Positions 38,901-50,051 of a stretch of 64,000 nucleotides of DNA are shown here, piece by piece. The position numbers were made by a program, and so were the translations under genes. The stretch's first letter is position 1. Each line of letters begins with the position of its first letter. The stretch covers positions 7,418-71,417 of the forward strand of contig CAWAMV010000001.1 in NCBI GenBank assembly GCA_963783195.1, written 5' to 3'. Source of the stretch: Croceibacterium_B sp963783195 (GTDB lineage: Bacteria; Pseudomonadota; Alphaproteobacteria; Sphingomonadales; Sphingomonadaceae). A model generated the notes under the pieces. It ran no database searches, was not told the DNA's origin, and was given only the letters and a program-made list of their open reading frames with translations.

Positions 38901-38929
38901 GCAGGCCGGAGGGTTTGCCTCCGGCCTGC
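38901..38929 (-). terminator. strong hairpin after autotransporter gene
   Basis: Perfect 12-bp stem GCAGGCCGGAGG/CCTCCGGCCTGC with a 5-nt loop, 19 bp past the stop of the reverse autotransporter gene. No T-run follows, so termination may be weak or Rho-assisted; it could also protect the 3' end. Confidence 0.5.
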
Positions 38930-38947
38930 CCAAGCTGCCGGCAGGGA

Positions 38948-40951
38948 CTACCAGGCGGCTTGGAATCCAGCCCGAGCGCCAACTTCGCTCGATTTGAAGC
39001 CCATGCCAATCCCGGCGGAGAAGGCTGCGTTCTCGCCAGCACGGACGGCCATCGAGAGCGAACCGGCGGTCCGACCATTGTAATAACCGAAACCGCCGGC
39101 CAGGCCGAAAGTCGTCCCAGCGGGGAGGTTGGGACTTTCCATCCCCAGCGCCATCGCGACGCCTTCGTTGGCCTTGCTGATGTCTCGGCGGTTGACGTCG
39201 GCCAGATCAAACAGTGACTGAACCTGCAGACCCATCGCGGCCGAACTGGACTGCAGGGCCGCCATTTGGCTAGCTTGCGCCGTACCCGCCGACTGCAGGG
39301 AGGCGATGCTCGTACGGATCGTCGTGTCGCGGCCGATTGTGCCATCGGCCGAAACCGTCACCACATCGGTGGGCCCGACCTGCGCAGCGGTGCTGGAGGC
39401 GATGCTCGCCACCGTCACCGACGTACCAGCGCCACCCAGCATGACCTGATTGGCGCGGGTCGTCTGGGCCCCGGCGCCCACGGGCGGTCGAACCGGCTTG
39501 TCCCGCGATGGCCTGGGCGCCGACGGCTGTTCCCCTGGCCCCCTCGACGACTGCCTGCGAACCGACGGCGGTGCCGAAGTCGGCCGTATGGTTGAGCGTT
39601 TCGTCTTGCGGGCCGAACGGGAAATTCGCCGGATCTATGAAGCCGACGCGCGACTGTGCGCCGACCACCGTCGTTCCGGTGCCCACCCCGTATGAACCGC
39701 GAATACCCGTTATTGCGCTCTCGCCCTCGAAGGTGCTCAGGCTGAAGGCGGCGTTACCTCCGATGGCGACCAAGTCCGCGCCGTTGGTCTGCGCCATGGT
39801 GCCGAGCGCGATGCTTCCCTGACCCGCAGCCCGCGACAGAACACCACCGGCAAAGGTGAAGGTATCGACCGTGTTGGCCTGGAGGCCGATAGCCGTGCTG
39901 CCTTCCGCCGCGGCATTGGCGTGATTGCCCACAGCCGTTGTCGCGGGACCAGTGGCCAGCGCTCCGCCGCCGGAAGCGTAGGAATCCTCGCCATCCGCCG
40001 ATGCGAGCTCGCCGATGGCCGTTGCATGTTCGCCCACAGCCATGGCGTTTGACCCCAGCGCGGTGGCGCGGTCTCCGTTCGACACCGCGTTCGAGCCAAC
40101 AGCGGTCGAGCTCAAGTAGGCGCCCGTGCTGGCATTCTGTCCCACCGCCGTGCCGCCTTGCCCGGCGGCGTGTGACCCTGCGCCAAGGGCGGTCCCGCCA
40201 TCGAACTCGACAACTGCCTGGAAGCCGAAGGCCGAGCCGAGACTTGCGGCCACGTCGAGAGAACTATCACGCGCCGGATCGAACAGGCTCATAAGTCCAG
40301 CAGACAAATCGAGCACTCCCACACGCGCCTGCCCGCCCACTACGGTCGAGCCTGCGCCATTGGCATAGGCGCCGCGAAAGCCGGTGACCGGGCTCTGTGG
40401 ATCGCCTTCCGGGAGCGGGGTCGCTGAATTGCCCCCGATCGCGATGGAATCGTTCCCGTCGTCTGCGCCAGCTTACCGATGGCCACGGCATCGCTACCCT
40501 CCGCGGTAGATAGCACGCCGACTGCTACCGCCGCCTGTTCGAGCGAACGCGCGTTGTAGCCAAGCGCGGTGCTGCCTTCGGCGCCCGAAAACGTTCCTAC
40601 GCCCAGCGCGGTGCCGAAGGAGCCTACTGCTGCGGCGCCGGTCCCCACAGCCAGGTCCTCTGCCCCCAGGGCGGCGCTGCCGGTACCGATCGCGACGGCT
40701 TCGCTGCCGGATGCCTGTGAGACGGTGCCCACGGCTGTTGCTGCCTGGCCCTGCGCTGCTGCGTTGACGCCAACCGCTGTGGCGCCGGGCTGTCCGGCAA
40801 TCGCGCCGGGCCCGCATTCCGTGCTGAACGGCGCGACACCTGCATTGCACTCAGGAGTTCCATCGGCCCAGGCGGGTGTGCCGAAAGACAAGGCGGCGAC
40901 ACTCGCGGAGAGTGCCAGCGCGCGGCGGCTATTGATTACGGTGATCATCAT
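38948..40951 (-). pseudogene. trimeric autotransporter adhesin (YadA-like), frameshifted
   Basis: About 668 codons. The start MMITVINSRRALALSASVAAL gives a signal peptide ending near AWADG. The head consists of YadA-like left-handed repeats (GSEAVAIGTGSAALG and many similar GxxAxAxG units). A short stalk and a C-terminal membrane anchor (GTTFGLAGGFGYYNGRTAGS; ending GARAGFQAAW) complete the type Vc design. Two frame changes: near 40455 (after AIGKLAQTT) and an extra base in a C-run near 39478. Both lie between perfectly sensible segments. It is divergent from a winged-helix regulator and is likely a surface adhesin if intact. Confidence 0.85.
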
Positions 40952-41050
40952 GGGTCCCTTTCCATCGGTGTTGCCGGCGGGTGTGCCGGCGAGACCAAGG
41001 CTGCGGACAACCGACCCGATGAAACAGGACGCAGAGCCGATGATTTCCCG

Positions 41051-43084
41051 ATGACCGCCGATGATTGCGGCCGTGCCCTTGCCGCGAACGAGGCGATGGG
41101 CGAATTCGCGTTACTCCATGAAAGATCAAAGGTATGTCTTGCGCCCGAGAGGGGGTTACAGCGTCTTGGCGTCAGGCACCGACAGCCGTTCTGCGGAGGT
41201 GTTCCGCATCGACAGGCCCGAGCTTCCCCGCTGCGGTCTCCGGTCGACCTCGCTCGCGAGGGGCCTTTCACGATCGGAAAAGTCCGGGTGGACCCGGCCA
41301 CGCGGCAGGTGATCCATGCCGACGGGCAGCCGGAAACGCTCGAACCGCGCGTGATGGAGGTGTTTGTCGCGCTGCACCGTGCGGGGGAAGCAATCCTCAG
41401 CCGCGACGATCTTACCTCTGCCTGCTGGCGCGGCATGGTAGTGGGCGAGGATGCCATCCAGCGCGTGATCCAGCGCCTGCGCAAGCTCGCAACGGCGACT
41501 GGTGCGTTTCGGATCGATACGATCACCAGGGTAGGCTATCGGCTGCTGCCGGAAGAGGTGCCGGGGCCTGAGCAGGAACATGTTGCGGCTGGCTCGACCC
41601 GGTCCCATCTCTGGCCCCGGCTGGCTCTCGCTGCTGCGATGATCGCTGTCCTCGCCTTTGCCGGCTCGGCCTGGTGGCGCGGCTCACGTCCGGTTCTGGC
41701 ACACGATTACACTATTGTACTGGGGCAGACCCGTTGACGCGCGGCTGCTCGGGTCGCGGCGGCAGGATTCCACGATGATCTGCGCGCGCGACTGACCAGC
41801 GCCAACGCCATCAATTTGGTACAGGGCAAGAGCGACTTCGCCATCGCCTCGTCAATGGCGTCCCACCCGCAGGGAGTTAAACTTACCGTGTGGTTGGCCG
41901 ACCAGCGCGATGGATCAAGTCTGTGGTCGAGCGAGTTCATCGTGCCCCCCGAGGAGCTGGAGACGATCGCCGATTTGGTGAATTTCGAGATGCAGTGCGC
42001 CGTCGGCGGGGCGGCGGAATACCCAGGCTCGCTCGTTCCTGCGGAACTCAAGCTGTTCGCACAAGTCTGCGCGGCACTGCACCTGTACACCGGCGGCGGC
42101 CCGAACCGCGGGCGCGACCTGGCGCGCGAGCTGACCGCCCGGCGACCGGACTTCTCGCGGGGCTGGTCCAACCTCTCGGCCGCCAACATGGTCCTTGCCC
42201 TGGGCGCGCCGGCCGGACCGGAGAGGACCGCCCGCTTCGAAGATGCCCGATCCGCCGCCCAAATCGCCGTGAAGCACGACCCGACCAATCCCGAAGCGCT
42301 CGGCACGCTTGCCTTGCTGACCCCCGCCAGCGACTGGAGCGCGCGGGCAGGCGGACTGGCCAAGGCCGTCGATGCCCGGGTCAGCGCCTGCGGCTGCGAA
42401 TGGGGCTGGAATGCTGCCTTCCTGCTGCAGGCCGGACAACCGCGCGCTGCGGCCGAAGCCTATGGCCGGCAAATCGACATGCAGCCGTTTTCGTTCCAGC
42501 CGATTATTGAGGCAGCGTATGCCTACGACTACGCCGGCGACCGGCGTGCGGCAGACGCAATGATCGCGCAGATCAGTGGTCGCCAAAAGGTCGGCAGACT
42601 TGGTCTGGTGCTGTGGAACCGGGCCGTTCGGGCGCACAACTGGACAAAGGCGCGGTCGCTGCTGCCCGGCATTATGCCGCCGCAGCCCGCGCTCGAGCAA
42701 GTCGACGCCGCGCTGGCAAGCCTCGAAAGGGGCGGCACCGTACAGTCGCTTGCCCGCACAGCGCTGGTGAAGCCCAGTGGTAGCGTCGAAGCTGACGAAG
42801 CGCGGGCCAGACTTCTCGCCGCGATGGGCGATTTTCCGGCCGCGCTCAACGTAGTCAAGAGTATGCTGCCCAGCCGCACAGCGCTCGAAGTGCCGCTTGA
42901 TCCCGCGGCGGCTCACGCACTTTGGCTGCTGTGGGACCCGCTCTTCGCGCCTGCACGAAATGACCGTAGCTATCTCGCGCTGCTGCGAGGGAGCGGCGTG
43001 ATCGACTACTGGCGCAAAAGCGGGACGCGACCCGAATTTTGCAGCGCACCCGGAGAGCCGAGCCTTTGCTACAACCTGCGATAA
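41051..43084 (+). pseudogene. winged-helix/TPR regulator, frameshifted
   Basis: A CadC-like one-component regulator. The winged helix spans ETLEPRVMEVFVALHRA to IDTITRVGYRLLP. The single membrane helix is LALAAAMIAVLAFAGSAWW. A periplasmic helical-repeat domain (RAAAEAYGRQIDMQPFSFQP) ends near RSYLALLRGSGVIDYWRK. One frame change falls between about 41720 and 41770, just after the membrane helix. The true start is unclear: the first recognisable domain residue is near 41267. It is divergent from the adhesin at 40951, which suggests it once controlled it. Confidence 0.78.
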
Positions 43085-43118
43085 AGAACCGCAGCGCAAG
43101 GGCCATCCACAAATGACA
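43085..43118 (+). repeat. IS1111 right-end relic
   Basis: ACCGCAGCGCAAGGGCC then ATCCACAAATGACAGG resembles the IS1111 right terminus; it starts right at the regulator stop codon. Solo copy without transposase. Confidence 0.5.
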
Positions 43119-43133
43119 GGCTCACTGCTTCGA

Positions 43134-44045
43134 TCAGGGCGAGCAGCTAGTACAGGCGACATACCCCATCACCGTGCGCCATTCGGTCCAGCCAGTGTCA
43201 TCGTAACCCCCGGTCGCTGGGCCATTCCAGTAAACTCCGAGCTCGTTAGCACTCGCCCCGAAGAGGCGGCCGCGGAGCTCGCCCTGTCGCGGCGCACCTG
43301 GCACCGCGATCACCCCTGCAAAAGTACCGTCGGGCTGCAGGTCGGCAGGGTCCATCACGGCGCGGACCTTGTTGTCATAGGGTCCCCAGGCGTCAGTGTA
43401 CGCTGTTGTCACTGTCCCGCTGACCTTTCGCGTCGCGAAATCCACGACGAGGGCACTTTGCGGAGTCGTATCAGTCACAAAGACCCGCGTGCCGCTGCTC
43501 GGCAATTCTCCCGTCGGAAGTCCAAATTGAGCCGAACCATAAACAAATGGCTGAACTCCGTCTGCTGATTGCCAGAAAACCCGCCCCATCGCCGCGCCGT
43601 CAGCGTAAAGCGAAACGTAAACCGGAGCCTGGCTGCTGTCGGCCCCGATCAGGGAAAACGCAGCGGGATTGTTACCAGGAAAAGTATAGACCAGCTTGCC
43701 GGCTCCGAAATCCGCCAAAGCTGCAGTATAGGTCATTTCGGTTGCCGACCACCCAAGCGCCGCCTTGTCAGGCGCGAGCGCCAGGACTGTGTCGGCGGTA
43801 CCCTGGCTAGTTTGCTGCCAGCCGACGACTGCGAAGGGGCTGGTCGCGGTCAGGCCAAAGGGTGCCGGCGGCAATTTGCTCGGGACGGAGCCCGATCCTA
43901 CGCTTGAGGACCCTCCGCTACCGGTCCCTACGCCACTTCCGCTGGAAGGGGACGGCGAAGGTCCGCCTCCGTCTTCGCCGCCGCACGATGCGAGACCCAG
44001 GGAAACCACGCTGGCCAGGACCAGCCGCGAGACCGTGAAGAGCAT
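43134..44045 (-). CDS. surface lipoprotein with TbpB-like barrel features
   Basis: A 303-residue lipoprotein. The N-terminal hydrophobic stretch ends in the lipobox LASC with Cys21. A Gly/Ser/Pro linker of about 35 residues follows. The C-terminal part has beta-rich repeats ending in GELRGRLFGASANELGVYW, resembling the small barrels of transferrin-binding-protein-B-like surface lipoproteins. It lies between two winged-helix/TPR regulators and divergent from the one at 44155. Cargo or partner unknown. Unlike its neighbours it has no frameshift. Confidence 0.75.
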   Translation of the reverse strand: MLFTVSRLVLASVVSLGLASCGGEDGGGPSPSPSSGSGVGTGSGGSSSVGSGSVPSKLPPAPFGLTATSPFAVVGWQQTSQGTADTVLALAPDKAALGWSATEMTYTAALADFGAGKLVYTFPGNNPAAFSLIGADSSQAPVYVSLYADGAAMGRVFWQSADGVQPFVYGSAQFGLPTGELPSSGTRVFVTDTTPQSALVVDFATRKVSGTVTTAYTDAWGPYDNKVRAVMDPADLQPDGTFAGVIAVPGAPRQGELRGRLFGASANELGVYWNGPATGGYDDTGWTEWRTVMGYVACTSCSP

Positions 44046-44154
44046 CGCTCGTACTCCCTATCATTATGATCTTGTGGGCTTGTCAGTTTGTTACGGTATG
44101 GGCCATGATGGAAAACTGATGGAGCCGGTCTGTCGTTCGTCGCGTGGGACCGAA

Positions 44155-45598
44155 ATGAACGAGCATCCGAATAATATTCCTCGAGCGGTTGAGCGTGGCG
44201 ACTTCGCGCTGGCCGGGGCATTGATCAGCCCTGCATTGCGATGTGTAAGCGGGCCGGGAGGACGCAGCCTGCTGGAACCACGGATGATGCAGGTTCTTGT
44301 TGTCCTTGCCGAAAGGCCCGGGCGACTGGTCACGCGCGCCAAACTTGTCGAGCAGTGCTGGGGCGGCGCCGTTATCGGCGAAGACAGCATCAACCGCGCA
44401 ATTTCGGGGAATCCGCCGCGCTGCCAGGCTCGTGGCGCAGGACTCATTCCGGATCGAAACCGTCGCCGGCTCCGGTTATGTGCTTGTCGTCGGGGGCACG
44501 ATGGCGGGCCAGGAAGCCCCCGGCATCGCGGACGAAGTCGCCGACAAGGCGATCCTCGCTGCCCGTCGAACCTGGCGGCTCGGCCTTCCGGCGATCAACC
44601 CATCCGACCTCGGAAGACTACGCACGGCCACCAAGCTCGCCCCAAAGCGCGCGGATGCGTGGGGCATGCTCGCCCTGCTGCTGCGCCATGCCGTTGAATA
44701 CGCCGACGCGGGTGATTGCGCGGCGCTGGTCTCGGAATGCGAGGAGGCGGCCGAGCGCGCCTGCGAGCTCCAGCCCCTGCAGCCTGATGCGACGGCCGCG
44801 CTGACGGGGATCTGGCCCATCTTCGGCGATTGGAAGCGGCGTCGGCATGCGCTTCTTGCTGCGCTGAAGAAAAATCCGGGGCACGCCCCGCTGCTCCACG
44901 ACCTGCTCGTGCTGGAAATGTCGACAGGCCGTCCGCGCGCGGCTTTCGAAATCCTCGAGCCACTCTATCGGCACGATACGCTCGCGGCGATCTATCACTA
45001 CAAGATGATCTACCAGCTCTGGACGCTTGGCCGATCAGCCGAGGCGGACAGGGTGGCGGATCGGGCGATGCAAATGTGGCCGCGCCATCCGGCGATCTGG
45101 TTCTGTCGTTTCTGGCACCTTTCTTTTACTGGCCGCGCTCCTCAGGCACTGCAGCAGCTGCAAGACGAGGCCAATCGACCCCCCGTACCGCCGCAGGCGC
45201 TGGCTCATCTCGAAGCCACTCTGCGGGCCTTGCTCGACCCGTCGCCGGAGTTGCGGGCGCAGGCGATCACGGCGAACCTTGCCGCTGCCCGGCGAGGCCC
45301 CGCGCAAAGCGTTCATGCTCTGATCCAGCTCTCGGGCATGGGGGAAGTGGATCCGGCTTTTAGGGTCGCCAGGGCCTATTACCTCGGCCAAGGCCACCTG
45401 CCGGTGGCGATACGTAAGTCGCCGAGCGACCCGACTATTAATGAACTTCACAGGCGAGCAACTCAGGCGCTCTTCATTCCCACGGGTCGAGCGATGCGCG
45501 AAGATCCACGGTTCCTGCCGATAGTGTCGGAAATGGGACTTGCCGACTACTGGAACGATTGCGCGATCGAGCCGGAATTTCTCGCGGCAGGAGCTTAA
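44155..45598 (+). pseudogene. winged-helix/TPR regulator 2, frameshifted
   Basis: The start MNEHPNNIPRAVERGDFALA at 44155 (upstream in-frame starts are possible). The winged helix SLLEPRMMQVLVVLAERPG and WGGAVIGEDSINRAIS is followed by a frame change in a G-run near 44408. The next frame restores RRAARLVAQDSFRIETVAGSGYVL. The helical-repeat domain runs to 45598 and ends GLADYWNDCAIEPEF, like the regulator at 41051 (GVIDYWRKSGTRPEF). No clear membrane helix. It is divergent from the lipoprotein gene and probably its regulator. Confidence 0.77.
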
Positions 45599-45600
45599 TT

Positions 45601-46390
45601 GGCGCTGTCAGACGAACGACGCAGCTAGCAGCGGTGGGGGAATGCAGCGCAAGTCCCGCTGGTCACAGCTTGAGCAGCTCGACGCCGAGATCAAGCAGGC
45701 CGATATCGCCATTGCCAAGCTGGCCAAGGCAGATCCGGTGGCGAGCGCGCTGATGTCGATCCCGGGCATTGGTCCGGTCACTGCCTCGGCGCTTGGTTGC
45801 CAGCGTCAGCGATCCATTCGAGTTCTCCGGACCACGGCAGTTCGCCGCCTTTCTGGGCCTCGTCCCTCGGCAGAACTCATCGGGGGGCAAGGTCCGGCTC
45901 GGACGTATCTCCAAGATGGGCAACGCCTATCTGAGAAAGCTACTCGTCGTGGGGGCGCACGCCGTACTCTACCATCGCGCGCGCCATACTGATCCGCTTC
46001 GGTGCTGGGCAGACAAGCTGATGGAGACCAAACCGTTCAAGCTGGTCGCCGTGGCTACTCGCCAACAAGCTTGCCCGCATCGTCTTTGCGGTCATGACCA
46101 CCGGCAAATCCTATCGCAATGCCGCCGCCTGAACACGGCTGACGGCAACGCTCCAAAATCTCGGGTGACTATGAGGTGATGCGACACAACCGGACATAAT
46201 CTGCCAAGCCCGAGGAGGTGTCAGCGCAGCAAAGCGCGTCAGACTGAATAGGGGCCAGCAGATCAGCGGACAAACATCAGGGCCAGTGGGATCAATACCC
46301 GCACTCAAAGGCCGGAGACATGACCGCACCCGATGACCGTCGCCTAACCAAAGATCACCCTTGATCGCAGGGCGCCGTCCAGACATGACA
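45601..46390 (+). mobile_element. IS6 left end joined to IS1111 relic
   Basis: GGCGCTGTCAG at 45601 is a degenerate IS6 type 1 left end. From about 45655 the sequence encodes the C-terminal third of an IS110/IS1111 transposase in shifting frames (SIPGIGPVTASAL; FAAFLGLVPRQNSSGGKVRL; ISKMGNAYLRKLLVVGAHAV), ending near 46132. The right non-coding end follows to about 46390 and aligns with 30530-30655. The transposase N-terminus and left end are gone. Confidence 0.8.
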
Positions 46391-46427
46391 CCTCCGATCT
46401 ATCGTCTGCTGGGCCGTGCTTAAATAA

Positions 46428-47502
46428 CTAGGGCTTGATCGCGACCTTCAGGACACCGTCCCGCTGGTGCGAAAACAGCTCGTAGGCATCCACGATGGCA
46501 TCAAGGGAGAATTGGTGGGTCACCAGTGGGCGCGTATCGATGCGCCCTGCGGCAATCACTTCCATCAAACGCCGCATACGCTCTTTGCCGCCTGGACAGA
46601 GCGTCGTGATGATTCGGTTGTCCCCCAAACCGGCCGAAAAGGCATCGAGAGGGATCTTCAGATCACTCGAATAGACGCCCAGCGAAGAAAGGGTTCCGCC
46701 TGGGCGAAGCACGCGCAGGGCGCTTTCGAATGTTGCCTGTGTGCCCAACGCCTCGATCGCCACGTCGACGCCGCGACCTTCTGTGATGCGCCGGATTTCG
46801 TCGACTGGATCCACCTTGGAAAAATCGACAATATGCGTTGCGCCCATCGCCCTTGCCATCTCGATGCGGGGTGCGAACGCTTTCAACGGCAATGACTGTT
46901 GTCGCGCCCATCATGTGTGCGCCCGCCGTTGCGCAAAGGCCGATCGGTCCTTGCGCAAAAACGGCCACACAGTCGCCGATGCGGACACGGCCCGACTCCG
47001 CTCCGCTGAATCCCGTCGACATGATGTCCGGACACATCAGCACCTGCTCGTCGCTAAGGCCGTCAGGGACCGGCGAGAGGTTCGCCATCGCATCGGGAAC
47101 GAGCAAATATTCGGCCTGGGCGCCATCGATCGTATTGCCGAAGCGCCAGCCACCCATTGCTTGCCACCCGCTGCCTTCGTGTCCGCCGCATTGCGAATGG
47201 AACCCGCACAGCGAAGCATAGGATGTCCCCGACGGCGTTATGGCTCCGGCGATCACGCGTTGCCCTTCCCGATAGCCGAGAACCGCCGATCCAAGCTTCT
47301 CGATAATGCCTACCGGTTCGTGGCCTACCGTCAGTCCTTTGGCGACGGGGTACTCGCCTTTCAGAATGTGCACGTCGGTACCGCAGATGGTCGTGGTGGT
47401 TACACGGATCAGCGCGTCGAGGGGCCCGACGTCGGGGATGGGCTTTTCATCCAGAACGATGCGGCCTGGCTCAACGAATATTGCGGCTCTCATCATCACC
47501 AT
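46428..47502 (-). pseudogene. zinc-dependent alcohol dehydrogenase, one frameshift
   Basis: A medium-chain dehydrogenase of about 358 codons. Catalytic zinc ligands Cys40 (TTICGTDVHI), His61 and Glu62 (TVGHEPVG) are present. The usual structural-zinc cysteines are replaced by CGFHSQCGGHEG. The Rossmann motif is split by a frame change near 46885 (after TTVIAVES); the rest (IEMARAMGATHIVDFSKVDP) ends normally at 46428. It is the last gene of the stress operon. An in-frame start at 47493 is an alternative. Oxidises or reduces alcohol/aldehyde pairs with NAD(P); substrate unknown. Confidence 0.82.
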
Positions 47503-47543
47503 GCGTATTCTCCCTTTCCGGAGCCTGCGGCTAACGTGGGGCG

Positions 47544-50030
47544 CTAGATCGAACTACGGACGGTGGGAGTGCGCGACCCTTTCGATGCGAGCCGGCGCCC
47601 ATCCGCCAGGTGAAAAGCTGTACCCGGCAGGGCGAACAGAATGCCCACGCCAAAAGCTAACAATCCGGCTTTCCATCCCACGGTGGTGAAATCCAACCAG
47701 CCGGCCACGCCAGGCACGTAAGCTATCCCTAGCACGAAAGCGGCCGCGGCGCACACGACCAGCCTGGAAGAGAGATTGTTCAGGCCGCTGAGGACAGCGA
47801 GCGTCGCGGACAGGGCTGAAAGCAGGACGAAGAACCCCAGGGTTCGGGCTTCGCCGACGCTCGCTCCTTCACCAAGAGCAGAGATGAATTGCCAGGCGAC
47901 GCCGATCGTCACCGCCAGGCCTGTCATAGAGATCGCAGCTGCCTGGCGTGCGCTGAAAAACCCTCCTGTTCGCGGAATGCCTTCCATGGCGGCTGGTTTG
48001 GGTTTCTGCTGGAACCCGAGAATTGCCGCCGGATGAATGAACAGTTCCAGCACAACGATATGGATCGGCAGGTAAAGCAGGGGGAAGTCGAGCAGCGGGA
48101 TCGCCGCCGCCGTCGTCACCAGGGGAATGTGTACAATCAGCAGGAATGCGAAGCTCCGGCTGAGGTTGGCGAACAGCTGGCGTCCCTCGGCGATAGCCTT
48201 GATGATCGTCGCGAAATTGTCATCCATCAGCACGATCGCGGCAACCTCGCGCGCGCTCTGAGTTCCCCTCAACCCCATGGCGATACCGATATCGGCGGCC
48301 TTGAGCGCCGGCACATCGTTCACGCCATCACCCGTCACTGCCGTAACAGTTCCGTCCTCGCGCAGGGCCTCGACCAGCTTTGCCTTCTGCGCTGGGGATG
48401 CCCTGGCGATCACGTCCAGCCTGCAGAGGAACGAGCGTTCCCCAGCGTCGATGCGCTGCTCCAATTCGTCGCCCAACATAACAGCCGGAATCGCGGCCAG
48501 TCCCGCTTCGCGGGCGATCGCCACGGCGGTACGGGGATGATCTCCGGTGACCATCACAACGCGAATTCCCGCGCCATGTGCGATCATCACTGCATCAGGA
48601 ACACCCTCGCGAATGGGATCAGCGATACCGACGAGGCCGGCAAAGGTGAAGCCGTCCGAAGGCTCCGCATCGCCGGACTGCCCAAGTCGAAACGCACAGC
48701 CGATGACCTTCTGTCCGCTCGACGATAGCTCCGCGAGCACCTTTTCGATTTGCTCGAATTGCGCAGGCGGGATCTCGCACAGGCTGGCAATCGTTTCAGG
48801 GGCACCCTTGGCGACAGCGAGCGTTCCGGATCCTCCTTCCCAGATAGCCACCTCCTTCCTGCGCGCCTCGGTGAAAGGAAACGTTCGGACAAGCGTCCAT
48901 CCGGAAGGTGCGAGCGGGACCGCGGCTCTAAGCGCCTCGTCGAGCGGATCATGCGATGCTTCGCGCGCAGCCATTGCGCCCAGTTCCAGCAGGCGTTCAG
49001 AGCTCGTATCCCCGACCCCTCGCAGTTCCTGCAGGCGCAGCCGACCCTCTGTGATCGTGCCGGTCTTGTCGCTGCAGATCACCCGGACCCGGCCGATATT
49101 CTCCACCGCCACGGCGCGGCGCACCAACGCCTTGCTCTTGGCGAGCCGGTAGGCGCCGACGCCAAGAAAGAAGGTAAGTGCCACCGGAAATTCTTCGGGA
49201 ATGGCGGCGACCGCCAGGACCGCGGCGCTCAGGAATGCGTCAATCAGGCCATGTCCCTGGTAGAGGCGGATGCCGGCGAGCAACAGGCAGATCGCAACCG
49301 CAGCCAGCAGAAGCATGCGAACAAGCCCTGCAACGGCAAGTTGAAGCGGCGTACGCTCGTCGCGCGTCCCGGTAGCCGCTGCGACGATCTCGCCATAAAG
49401 GCATTCCCGTCCCGTAAAGAGCAGCCGCACGTGAGCCACCCCAGTCAGGAGGCGAGTGCCGGCAAAGACCCAATTTTCCTCGGCCAGGATGGGATCGCCA
49501 GGCGACATCGGGCGCTTGGCAACCGGGTACGCTTCACCGGTCAGCGAGGATTCGTCCGCCTGCAGATCATCGCCCCCCACGATTACGCCGTCAGCCGGAA
49601 ATGCCTCGCCGGCAGCGACCGACACCAGATCACCCACGACCAGTTCATCGGCCGCGACAGCGCTTTGGCCGGAGCGACGGATCACGACGGCTTGGATCGC
49701 CAGCGCACTTCTGAGGCCCTTGAGCGACGCCTCGGTCCGCCGGTGCAGGTAGAAATCCATCCCGATGAGCGGCACCAGGGCAAGCATCAGGACAGCGGCA
49801 TCCGACAGCTCGCCCAGGCCGGCAAAGACAAAACTCGTGACCAGCAGAAACCAGAGCATCGGATCGCGTGCGGTATCGCCGGTCAACTGGCGCGCTGACC
49901 TCGCGTGATATTCGGCGATGACGTTGTTGCCGAAACGCTCGCGCAACGAGTTAGCTTCGGAATCGGTGATCCCATCCAGGTCCCCGGCGCCGAGCAGCGT
50001 TTCCCGCTCCTTTGGAATTTCACGCTTCAT
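47544..50030 (-). CDS. P-type cation-transporting ATPase (P2-like)
   Basis: An 828-residue P-type ATPase. The N-terminal cation ATPase region is followed by TGEA (164-167), the M4 ion-site motif IPEEFP (277-282), phosphorylation site DKTGT with Asp321, and the late hinge TGDGVNDVPALKAADIGIAMG, quoted here as two parts TGDGVND and PALKAADIG. About eight to ten membrane helices. PEEFP rather than CPx or PEGLP suggests a P2-type pump for calcium, magnesium or a similar ion; specificity is uncertain. No heavy-metal-binding domain. It follows the universal stress gene by 21 bp and precedes the alcohol dehydrogenase, a layout seen in low-oxygen/stress islands. Confidence 0.9.
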   Translation of the reverse strand: MKREIPKERETLLGAGDLDGITDSEANSLRERFGNNVIAEYHARSARQLTGDTARDPMLWFLLVTSFVFAGLGELSDAAVLMLALVPLIGMDFYLHRRTEASLKGLRSALAIQAVVIRRSGQSAVAADELVVGDLVSVAAGEAFPADGVIVGGDDLQADESSLTGEAYPVAKRPMSPGDPILAEENWVFAGTRLLTGVAHVRLLFTGRECLYGEIVAAATGTRDERTPLQLAVAGLVRMLLLAAVAICLLLAGIRLYQGHGLIDAFLSAAVLAVAAIPEEFPVALTFFLGVGAYRLAKSKALVRRAVAVENIGRVRVICSDKTGTITEGRLRLQELRGVGDTSSERLLELGAMAAREASHDPLDEALRAAVPLAPSGWTLVRTFPFTEARRKEVAIWEGGSGTLAVAKGAPETIASLCEIPPAQFEQIEKVLAELSSSGQKVIGCAFRLGQSGDAEPSDGFTFAGLVGIADPIREGVPDAVMIAHGAGIRVVMVTGDHPRTAVAIAREAGLAAIPAVMLGDELEQRIDAGERSFLCRLDVIARASPAQKAKLVEALREDGTVTAVTGDGVNDVPALKAADIGIAMGLRGTQSAREVAAIVLMDDNFATIIKAIAEGRQLFANLSRSFAFLLIVHIPLVTTAAAIPLLDFPLLYLPIHIVVLELFIHPAAILGFQQKPKPAAMEGIPRTGGFFSARQAAAISMTGLAVTIGVAWQFISALGEGASVGEARTLGFFVLLSALSATLAVLSGLNNLSSRLVVCAAAAFVLGIAYVPGVAGWLDFTTVGWKAGLLAFGVGILFALPGTAFHLADGRRLASKGSRTPTVRSSI

Positions 50031-50051
50031 GGCTGCCGCTTGGTACCGGCG

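Noticed and set aside
45540..45992. Independent hypothetical gene
   Set aside because: Its frame reads the regulator end and an out-of-frame part of the IS1111 relic.
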